Shown: positions 1-6,389 of the stretch, one piece after another | Layout of the letters: every line of letters starts with the position of its first letter | Position numbering within the stretch: the first letter of the stretch is position 1 | IMG/VR virus record: IMGVR_UViG_3300048834_000455 | Location: 1 to 64,000 of that record | Length of the DNA stretch: 64,000 nt | Source of the DNA: a virus | Strand: one strand, 5' to 3' | Position numbers and translations under genes: made by a program | The notes under the pieces: model-generated | Seen by the model: only the letters and a program-made list of their open reading frames with translations | Database searches by the model: none | What the model was told of the DNA's origin: nothing

Positions 1-693
1 ACATCTCAGGTGTTTCCGTCGCATTCAAGCGAGCCTAGCGCGGGGATAACCTTGTCGTCTTCGGTTGACGACAAGTTGAAGTTCGCTGTTCAATGTCCGA
101 CGACGCAGATCGAAACACAGTACGACCACCCGCTGCTGTTCGAGGACCGTATCGCGTACCTGGACCCTACCGAGACGCTAATTCTCTTCCCCCCAAAACT
201 CCGGCTCGATACGGGCGATCCGGCGATCGTGAACGAGTCCCATCTCGAATGGGATGCGGCCTGGCATGGGGGCTCAATGGCGACCAATGCGATCGGATAC
301 GCGAGCATCGACCTGGCCGGCGGCGACTACGACAACATGGTGCGCTGCTGGATCGTCGCTCGCACCTGGGAGGGCGCGGAAGAGTGGCGGCACGAGCTTC
401 CGATCGTTAAATCATTTTCCAACCTAGCCAGCAGCACTGACGGCCGCACCTTCATGCTGTACAGAACCAGCGACGGGGACCATGATACAGCAACCGAGCT
501 GCGGTGCCGCATTATTACAACCGCTACCGGGGCTTTGCTCCGCGACTACGACCTCGGGGATTACCCCTATTACCCGATCGAGAGCGTCAATAAGGGCCAG
601 GGATCGCGGGTGTTGTCCGAGACGCTGGCCATCCACGGCGATCGAGTAATCATGCTTGCCGGCGGCAACGCTTACGACCTGGCCCCCGCCTAA
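1..693 (+). CDS. Phage structural protein, C-terminal part (5' end outside window)
   Basis: The frame is open from base 1 and ends with TAA at 691-693. A GTG at 10 is possible but nothing resembling a ribosome site precedes it, so this is probably the C-terminal part (about 230 codons) of a longer protein. The sequence has beta-rich stretches with tG-x-L-L-x-D-Y-D-L and D-x-V-x-x-L-A-G-G-N patterns that recall beta-propeller blades. No family is recognised. It lies 26 bases before a run of tail-fibre genes in the same direction, so a tail, baseplate or particle-surface role is inferred from position only. Confidence 0.75.
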   Translation, partial: TSQVFPSHSSEPSAGITLSSSVDDKLKFAVQCPTTQIETQYDHPLLFEDRIAYLDPTETLILFPPKLRLDTGDPAIVNESHLEWDAAWHGGSMATNAIGYASIDLAGGDYDNMVRCWIVARTWEGAEEWRHELPIVKSFSNLASSTDGRTFMLYRTSDGDHDTATELRCRIITTATGALLRDYDLGDYPYYPIESVNKGQGSRVLSETLAIHGDRVIMLAGGNAYDLAPA

Positions 694-719
694 CATAGGC
701 CCGCAAGAAAGGATCCACG

Positions 720-1064
720 ATGGCCACACCCGAGAAAGTCAAAATCCCCAAGCACACCCGCGGCGACAGTGCCAGGCTCACGTTCAATCTGACGACCGAT
801 GCCGACCTGACGAACTGCACGGCCAAGATGACCTTTCGCAAGAACAGCGCGACGGGCGCCATCGTCAAGACGCTCGACAGCGAGGCCGGAACGCCGACCC
901 TCACGGTGTCCAATAGCCCCAAGAAGGTGGTGACATCGGTGTTCTCTATCGACGTGGTTGGCCAGATTTACTGGGACCTTGAGCTTGTTAATAACGATTG
1001 GGATCTGCCGAAGGTTACCCCGTATGCGGGGGTCTGGCAAATCACGCAGGACCAGACCCCGTAA
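720..1064 (+). CDS. Small baseplate/fibre-associated protein
   Basis: 114 aa, preceded by AGAAAGGA 5 bases before the ATG. The layout (short beta strands, R-G-D-S-A-R-L-T-F-N-L near the start, then alternating polar strands and a W-x-L-E core) resembles the small N-terminal domain found in phage upper-baseplate and fibre proteins, where a polymer-like strand sandwich anchors a fibre. That is a fold-level impression, not a firm match. Its stop overlaps the next start (TAATG), so it is translationally coupled to the collagen-like fibre gene, which supports a shared structure. Confidence 0.8.
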   Translation: MATPEKVKIPKHTRGDSARLTFNLTTDADLTNCTAKMTFRKNSATGAIVKTLDSEAGTPTLTVSNSPKKVVTSVFSIDVVGQIYWDLELVNNDWDLPKVTPYAGVWQITQDQTP

Positions 1065-1669
1065 TGGCTGACTTCAGCATCGGCGCCATACTCGAGGTCC
1101 CGTTTGCGGAGTTCGAGGCCGAGGTCGTGCTCAATATCACCGAGTTCAGCGTAGACTTGGTGCTAGAGTCTGGGCCGGCCGGAGCGGTTGGGCCCGCGGG
1201 CCCGGCTGGTGCGGCTGGAGCAACCGGGGCGGCAGGGCCGGCCGGGCCTCAAGGAATCCAGGGCCCCGCAGGCCCCGCAGGAGACGCCAAGGCCGCCTTC
1301 GTGGCCGAGAACAACGAGCCCAGCGCCACCATCCACGCAGGCCAGGCCGTGGCCACCTCGGCTAGCGGCGGTGTCGTCCTCGCCTCCTGCGCCAACACCG
1401 CCCTGCAAGCCATGGGCATCGCCGAAACCACGGCCGCGCCTGGCGCCGACCTCACCGTGGTAGCCCTCGGAATCGCCGAGGTGGCCGACTGGACGCCAGC
1501 CACCGGGGCCGCCTGGCTACCCGCCAACACCAAAGTTTGGCTGGGGCTAGCCGGGGCCCTGACCACGACCCCAACCGCGACGGCCGGCCAGTATCACCAA
1601 TCCCTGGGCGTGGTGATCGACCCGTATAAAATCGTTGTTTCACCATCTCGAATCATAATTTTGACATAA
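1064..1669 (+). CDS. Collagen-like tail fibre protein
   Basis: 201 aa. Start ATG overlaps the previous stop; an in-frame TTG at 998 would extend into the preceding gene and is not preferred. Residues 37-75 are thirteen uninterrupted Gly-X-Y triplets, many of them GPA, the signature of a trimeric collagen-like shaft. The C-terminal 120 residues have the G-Q-x-V ... L-A ... G-I-A ... W ... pattern repeated in the next gene, and probably form a globular fibre domain. The role is a trimeric tail fibre or head decoration; position next to other fibre genes favours a tail fibre. Confidence 0.85.
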   Translation: MADFSIGAILEVPFAEFEAEVVLNITEFSVDLVLESGPAGAVGPAGPAGAAGATGAAGPAGPQGIQGPAGPAGDAKAAFVAENNEPSATIHAGQAVATSASGGVVLASCANTALQAMGIAETTAAPGADLTVVALGIAEVADWTPATGAAWLPANTKVWLGLAGALTTTPTATAGQYHQSLGVVIDPYKIVVSPSRIIILT

Positions 1670-1693
1670 ATAAGCACCAGGAGAAGCAAGATA

Positions 1694-2413
1694 ATGGCAG
1701 ATCAAAAACCCTTAAAGGTAAACGCGAACGGCGACCCATCTCAATTCGGAACCGGCGACACCATCCCACTGGCGAGCGGCGGTACAGGCCAAGCAGCCGC
1801 CGACGCCGCAGCCCTTCGCACCGCCTTATCCATCCAGACGCAGGACGCCGCGCTGGACGAGATTGCAGCCCTCACCCTGACGAAGGGCGACATCCTGGTC
1901 CACGACGGCACCAACCTCAACAAGTTGGACCCCGGCACTAATGGCCAGGTGCTGGCGGCCGCTAGCGGAGAGGCGACGGGGCTCGATTGGATCGACGTTG
2001 TTACCGCCGCTGAGGCCAAGCACACCACGACCAATGACAACGCCGGCACCGCCAACATGGGCCAGCCGGTGTACATCAAGTCTGACGGCGACTTCGATCT
2101 GGCCCGCGCCAACGCCGAGGGCACCTGCCGCTCGATTGGCTTCGTGCAGGACGCCACCATTGCGGCCGCCGCTGATGGCGAAGTTCAACTAGATGGTGTT
2201 ATCACGCTTGGGGCAACGGCCGACTGGGACGCCATCACGGGCGGCTCTGGCGGGCTTACCCCTGGCGCTATCTACTACGTGAGCACAGCCACGGCGGGCC
2301 TGCTGCAGAGCACGGTGCCATCGGGCGCCGGCAACTACATTTGCCCCGTGCTGCTGGGGCTTTCGGCGACGGCCGGGCAGATCCTGAATCGCCCTCGCAT
2401 CGCGCTGACTTAG
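1694..2413 (+). CDS. Tail fibre protein with GGTG-type N-terminal adaptor
   Basis: 239 aa, ATG preceded by CAGGAGAAG. The N-terminus (M-A-D-x-K-x-L-K ... G-x-P-S-Q ... T-G-D-T ... G-G-T-G-Q) is shared with the following gene, so the two probably dock on the same tail-tip or baseplate partner through this segment. The C-terminal 130 residues share the fold pattern of the end of the collagen-like protein (G-Q-P-V-Y ... L-A-R-A ... G-F-V ... G-V-I-T ... W-D ... I-Y-Y-V-S). Function as a receptor-contacting or spacer fibre is inferred. Confidence 0.85.
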   Translation: MADQKPLKVNANGDPSQFGTGDTIPLASGGTGQAAADAAALRTALSIQTQDAALDEIAALTLTKGDILVHDGTNLNKLDPGTNGQVLAAASGEATGLDWIDVVTAAEAKHTTTNDNAGTANMGQPVYIKSDGDFDLARANAEGTCRSIGFVQDATIAAAADGEVQLDGVITLGATADWDAITGGSGGLTPGAIYYVSTATAGLLQSTVPSGAGNYICPVLLGLSATAGQILNRPRIALT

Positions 2414-2425
2414 TCTGGAGGCCCA

Positions 2426-3679
2426 ATGGCAGATGTCAAAGTTCTCAAAGCCGGCACGACGGGCGAACCGTCACAACTCGCGACCGGCGACACCCTCGGC
2501 GCGGCACACGGCGGAACCGGCCAGACGACCCTTGCCCTCGCCCTGGCTGCCTTGCTCGGCGAGGTGGGCGGTACACCTGGGGCTGGCAAGGTTCTGGTGG
2601 ACGTTGACGGGGCGGGGACCTATGAGTGGGCGGCACCAGGAGGCGGCATGATCATCGACGACAGCACGGACTTTGGAGACGGGAGTAGCGGCGCTGTTAC
2701 GGCCACTACGGCGACGATCACGGCCGACATCGACGCCACCACGTACACGGTACCAAACGGGGTTACCGTTTCAATCGGCTGGAATTCCTCGGCTGGCAGG
2801 GCTGCCAGAATCCGGGCGCAGCAGTATGTGCGTGTGATAGGAACAGGCAAAATCACTGCTTCCGGGTCCAACGCTCCTACAGGCTCAGGAACAGTTGGCG
2901 CGGTAGGGGGGGCATCCCTGACAGGCGGCGGCGGTGGTGGCGGCGGCGGCGCTTCTGGGGGTGCAGGAGGAACGTCTGGGCGCACTGGAAGTGATGGCTC
3001 AAGCCGTAGCGGAAATAGTGGAGGCGCAGGCGGAACCGGCACCCCTGGGGGAGGAAGCGGGGAGATTCATTCGGGCGGCGCTGGCTCGGGGAGCGGCGGT
3101 TCCGGCCTTTCCGAGACCCCTCTACTGTTTGCGTCAATGGCCGATTGGGTGGCAGCGGACTGGGACGTAGGGGGTAGTGGTGGGGGGGGGGGCGACAAAA
3201 CGGGTTCAGCCCACGGAGGCGGCGGAGGCGGCGGTGGAGGAGTGCTTTTACTCGCAGCCCCCGTCATAGACCTTCGGCGAACCACATCCACCTCTTTACT
3301 GGCCAGTGGTGGAGCCGGTGGCGCGGGTTCTGGGGCTAGTACTGGTGGCGGTGGCGGCGGGGGCGGGGGCGGAGTAATCTCTGTCGTTTGTCGCCAGTTC
3401 CTTATGCCCCAGGTTTATATGTCGCCCACCATTGCTGTTTGCGCCGCTTATGGTGGGGCAACTGGAAGCATAGATACGGCGTCAAGTTATCTCCGTGTTG
3501 GAGTGGGGGGTCGCATTATTGTTGCCTGTGAGAATGCGGACGCAGTAAACAGGGAGAACAAAGCTCTGCAGAATGTGACCAACTCTGCAACCTGCTACTT
3601 GGCCGACCAAGCTAACCCTACTACCCACGGGCAACCGAGCCCACCTGTAATCATTATGCAACAGGTGGCACCCGCATGA
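2426..3679 (+). CDS. Glycine-rich tail-tip adhesin (polyglycine-type)
   Basis: 417 aa with GGAGG 5 bases before the ATG. Residues 1-33 repeat the adaptor of the preceding fibre gene. Roughly residues 150-330 contain long runs of glycine (up to about ten in a row) separated by short serine/alanine/threonine segments and by a few hydrophobic strands; the last 90 residues are ordinary sequence. Alternating poly-Gly blocks are the hallmark of polyglycine-II helix sandwiches in T-even Gp38-type receptor-binding adhesins (established for Salmonella phage S16). A similar host-recognition role is inferred. It overlaps the next gene by 4 bases. Confidence 0.8.
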   Translation: MADVKVLKAGTTGEPSQLATGDTLGAAHGGTGQTTLALALAALLGEVGGTPGAGKVLVDVDGAGTYEWAAPGGGMIIDDSTDFGDGSSGAVTATTATITADIDATTYTVPNGVTVSIGWNSSAGRAARIRAQQYVRVIGTGKITASGSNAPTGSGTVGAVGGASLTGGGGGGGGGASGGAGGTSGRTGSDGSSRSGNSGGAGGTGTPGGGSGEIHSGGAGSGSGGSGLSETPLLFASMADWVAADWDVGGSGGGGGDKTGSAHGGGGGGGGGVLLLAAPVIDLRRTTSTSLLASGGAGGAGSGASTGGGGGGGGGGVISVVCRQFLMPQVYMSPTIAVCAAYGGATGSIDTASSYLRVGVGGRIIVACENADAVNRENKALQNVTNSATCYLADQANPTTHGQPSPPVIIMQQVAPA

Positions 3680-4143
3680 TTATCGCCCTCCCCACCGCCC
3701 TCATCGAGTGGACGAACGTCGCCTGGCCCGAGCTGCTCAAGGTCGGTGGCCTGGGCAACGTCCGTTTCCGCGTCGTGGACAAGCTCCCGTTCGGCAGCGA
3801 CGCCTACGCCATGACCTGGCGCGGCGAGGTGCTAATCCGACGCGAGTGGATAGCGCCGGCGCTCCAAGACCTCGGGCCGAACAACGAACTCTCCCTGCGC
3901 CACCTGTGGGCCGTGAGCATCCTGGCCTGGCACGAGCCTGTTCACGTGCTGGAACAGCGCGGACGCCCCTGGGCCCTCTACCTCGCGCGGTACGTGTGGC
4001 AGTGGGTTTGCGCGGGATTCTCCTATCGTGAAATAGACGAGGAAGAACACGCTTACGAACACCAGGCGCGGTTAGCCGAGAGGTGGCGCAGCGGGCCTCC
4101 GGTGGTGATGCCTGACTGGATTTGGACGAGGCCGGGAGGATAG
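3676..4143 (+). CDS. Putative zinc metallopeptidase-like protein (HExxH)
   Basis: 155 aa, ATGA overlap with the adhesin gene. Residues 86-90 are H-E-P-V-H followed by V-L-E-Q, and an acidic/histidine block (D-E-E-E-H-A-Y-E-H) lies about 35 residues downstream, matching the zinc-binding HExxH plus distant Glu/His layout of small phage and bacterial peptidase-like proteins. Proline inside the motif is unusual. Between them a Trp-rich amphipathic helix is predicted. It sits between fibre and lysis genes, so cleavage of a structural protein or of the cell envelope is possible; the substrate is unknown. Confidence 0.75.
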   Translation: MIIALPTALIEWTNVAWPELLKVGGLGNVRFRVVDKLPFGSDAYAMTWRGEVLIRREWIAPALQDLGPNNELSLRHLWAVSILAWHEPVHVLEQRGRPWALYLARYVWQWVCAGFSYREIDEEEHAYEHQARLAERWRSGPPVVMPDWIWTRPGG

Positions 4144-4145
4144 CT

Positions 4146-4754
4146 ATGGACGGGACAGAGTTTGGCGGGGTTGGGCTAGCAGCCGGAATCGTGCTCAAGT
4201 CGAGCGTGGACTGGGTCAGAGAGCGCTGGAAGGGGCGCAACGACGCCAAGAAGCTCGACATCCAGCACGACCAGCAGGCGGCCGAGAACGACGCCAGGGC
4301 CGTCCCGGCCTACCAGGACCTGGTGGCAACGCTGATGGCCAGTCAGCAGGCACTGAGCGTCAAGCTCGACACCGTGGAGGCCGGCTACACCGCCAAGCTC
4401 GACAATCTGCAACGCTCATACAACGAGCAGGCCATTAAGCTGGGGATCCTTGAGCACCAAATGGTCGACATGACGAGCAAGCTCGCCGACGCGCACCAGC
4501 AGAAGGCCCTGGACGTGGCCACCATTGGCCACCTCAACTCCGAGGTTGACCGGCTCTGCGACGACCTCGACGACGTTCGGGCGAACCTGATTGCCATGCG
4601 CCGTGACCGCGACAAGTACCGCGATCTATTCCACCAATGCGCCGAGGGTAGTCTTTCGCTGCCCTTCATCGACCCTGGGCCGTTGGTGCTTGATGGCGAA
4701 GAGATTGACGCAACCCAGACGAACAGACTCCTCGGAGTGAAAGGACCAATCTAA
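4146..4754 (+). CDS. Coiled-coil protein of the lysis region
   Basis: 202 aa from the ATG at 4146, two bases after the previous stop. An upstream in-frame TTG would run into the preceding gene. A weakly hydrophobic start is followed by about 130 residues of heptad-like Leu/Ile/Ala with many Lys, Glu and Gln, i.e. a long coiled coil, then a short proline-bearing tail. No signal peptide or clear membrane segment. Position directly before a peptidoglycan enzyme suggests a holin- or spanin-associated role, but no family match supports that. Confidence 0.75.
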   Translation: MDGTEFGGVGLAAGIVLKSSVDWVRERWKGRNDAKKLDIQHDQQAAENDARAVPAYQDLVATLMASQQALSVKLDTVEAGYTAKLDNLQRSYNEQAIKLGILEHQMVDMTSKLADAHQQKALDVATIGHLNSEVDRLCDDLDDVRANLIAMRRDRDKYRDLFHQCAEGSLSLPFIDPGPLVLDGEEIDATQTNRLLGVKGPI

Positions 4755-5491
4755 TGCCTGACGCCATCAAGCGCCTGACCTGCCCCGCCGAGGACGCATC
4801 CCGCACCATCGACCTCGACGATATGACGAAGCCCGACCTGGTGCGCTGGATTGCGGGAGCCTTCCCCGACGTGCTGCGATACAACGAGAAGGGCGACAAA
4901 GCGTTTCTCGGCGTCGTGAAGGCCAAGCCCGTGGACCCTCCTGCCAAACCCGGCCCCGTCCACGACCCTTCGCTAGTCGGCCCCAAGAAGACCCCGACTC
5001 TCAAGAAGGGCGACTTCCACCTCGTGGTCAACGACAGGGACGAGACCCTCAAGGCCTACGACAGCGAGGGCAAACTCGTGGCCGAGATTCCCTGTCTCGC
5101 GAAAGGCGTCAACGGGCGCACCACGTGGGCCAACGGAGGCGACACCCCGCCCGGCCTCTACAAGCTCGGCACCCTCTACCGCTGGACCAAGGACGAGGGC
5201 ACGGGCATCCTCAACGCCTTCGGGCTTTTGTGCTGGGACCTTGAGGAGCAAGAGGGCCAGGAGAACGTTCGAGGCCGAGACGGGATCGCTCTCCACTGCG
5301 GCGGCACCGGAGCTTGGCCCAGCCCGACAGCGGCACGGCAGACGCTGGAGAAGACCCTCGGTTGCGTGCGCGTCCACAACGAGGACGCCGAGAAGGTGAT
5401 CCTCCCGCTGAGCCACGTGTTCGTCAAGGGCGCCTGGCAGAGGCGGCCTAACACCGTGTGGGTCTCGGTGTTCCAGGACTGCGACCGATGA
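4754..5491 (+). CDS. L,D-transpeptidase (YkuD-fold) wall enzyme, probable lysis protein
   Basis: 245 aa, TAATG overlap. Residues 1-75 form a separate N-terminal segment ending in a proline-rich linker. Residues 85-240 resemble the YkuD catalytic fold: a conserved T-P-P-G-L-Y-K-L-G strand, H181 in A-L-H-C-G-G-T-G and the catalytic-site motif L-G-C-V-R with C204 and R206. Enzymes of this fold cut or form peptide links in peptidoglycan using the cysteine. In this place, after fibre genes and before small membrane proteins, it probably serves as the phage's wall-acting lysin or modifies the wall. No signal peptide is visible, so export would need a holin. Confidence 0.85.
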   Translation: MPDAIKRLTCPAEDASRTIDLDDMTKPDLVRWIAGAFPDVLRYNEKGDKAFLGVVKAKPVDPPAKPGPVHDPSLVGPKKTPTLKKGDFHLVVNDRDETLKAYDSEGKLVAEIPCLAKGVNGRTTWANGGDTPPGLYKLGTLYRWTKDEGTGILNAFGLLCWDLEEQEGQENVRGRDGIALHCGGTGAWPSPTAARQTLEKTLGCVRVHNEDAEKVILPLSHVFVKGAWQRRPNTVWVSVFQDCDR

Positions 5492-5970
5492 CCGCCGCCG
5501 CTACTCTCGCCGGCCTCCTCGCCCTCGCCGTCATCATGGCCCTGTTCGTGCTGATGGCTCTGTCTGGGGAACCAGAGTCGCCGCGCAGCCCTCGCCCCTC
5601 GGAGAGCGACCCTCTCGCCGGTTCGCAACGCCTGCAGGACTACCGGGCAACTGCCTCCTCGGTCGCTACCATGACGCGCCCGCACGCACGGCCCCGGAAG
5701 CCCTCCGCCCAAGCCTTCCCCTCTCACCACCCACGCAAAGCGCAGCCCTCGAACCCGTGGGCTCACGACGAGGGCCACATGGCCAACCTGTTGCCCCAGG
5801 ATTCCGGGTCCTACGAGGCGAGCACGCATGTCCACCATCACGGCGGTCATCACCACCATTGCACCGTCGAGAGCGGTCACCACTACGTCGACCCTGCGCC
5901 TTGCTACGACTCCGGCTCAAGCTATGATTCGAGCTCTAGCTGTGACAGCGGCTCTGGCGGCTGCGAGTAG
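5488..5970 (+). CDS. Single-span membrane protein with histidine/cysteine-rich tail
   Basis: 160 aa; ATGA overlap with the transpeptidase gene. Residues 3-25 form one hydrophobic helix. A proline/serine/arginine-rich linker follows, then a His cluster near residues 113-135 and a Ser/Asp/Gly/Cys-rich end. The two clusters could bind metal ions. Single-span topology and the lysis neighbourhood suggest a holin-like or spanin-like protein, but the metal-binding tail is not a feature of known holins. Function unknown. Confidence 0.75.
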   Translation: MTAAATLAGLLALAVIMALFVLMALSGEPESPRSPRPSESDPLAGSQRLQDYRATASSVATMTRPHARPRKPSAQAFPSHHPRKAQPSNPWAHDEGHMANLLPQDSGSYEASTHVHHHGGHHHHCTVESGHHYVDPAPCYDSGSSYDSSSSCDSGSGGCE

Positions 5971-6071
5971 CGGTCTCGACTCCAGCAGATCCTCTCACCC
6001 TGACCTCCGCGGGCGCTAAGGCTTCGCCGAGACCATAGACGCCCGGGGCTACCCGGGAGAAGCGAGCGTTC

Positions 6072-6281
6072 ATGGGCTACTCGTTCTCTCACCCCAATCG
6101 CGGCCGCGTGCAAGAGCGCCGCAAGACGCGTAGCAAGTGCTCGCTTTTTCGCCGCAAGATCGTTTACGCGAACCCCGACCTCGCCGAAGCCGCTGCCGCC
6201 GAGATGGCCGCGATCTACCAGCAGGAGTTTCGCGCCTACCCCTGTGACCGCTGCCGATGCTGGCACGTGGGCCGACCATGA
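6072..6281 (+). CDS. Small zinc-ribbon protein (CxxCxxWHxG family)
   Basis: 69 aa. Basic N-terminal half and a C-terminal knuckle Y-P-C-D-R-C-R-C-W-H-V-G. The same layout (basic start, a Y-x-T/N-P-x segment, helix, then C-x-x-C-x-x-W-H-x-G) occurs in the genes at 44756 and 57060, so the window holds three paralogues. Known small phage proteins of this look are unnamed; nucleic-acid binding is the simplest inference. A 100-base gap precedes it, with an inverted repeat GGTCTCG/CGAGACC and a CCCGG hairpin. Confidence 0.7.
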   Translation: MGYSFSHPNRGRVQERRKTRSKCSLFRRKIVYANPDLAEAAAAEMAAIYQQEFRAYPCDRCRCWHVGRP

Positions 6282-6293
6282 AAGGAGACACCA

Positions 6294-6389
6294 ATGACCG
6301 CACTTGACCAAGCCTGGATCAACCTGGGCTTCTCGCTCTCGCTACTCTTCGCGGCCCTCGCCATCTTCTGGCGCACGGCAAAGCCCTGA
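6294..6389 (+). CDS. 31-aa single-span membrane peptide, possible holin
   Basis: A short frame with a strong AAAGGAG 6 bases before its ATG encodes 31 residues: a few polar residues, one hydrophobic helix (about residues 10-27, rich in Leu, Phe and Ala) and a basic end R-T-A-K-P. It lies at the end of the late operon and overlaps the 3' end of the convergent primase gene. The good ribosome site and single helix fit a small lysis or accessory membrane peptide. Function is inference only. Confidence 0.55.
   Translation: MTALDQAWINLGFSLSLLFAALAIFWRTAKP

Noticed and set aside
2900-3380. Repeated GC-rich units that resemble a CRISPR array or minisatellite
   Set aside because: The units have no fixed length or spacers and are explained by glycine codons of one continuous adhesin frame.
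5176-5883. Minus-strand frame of 235 codons in the lysis region
   Set aside because: Antisense to the transpeptidase gene with conserved catalytic motifs and to the membrane protein gene.
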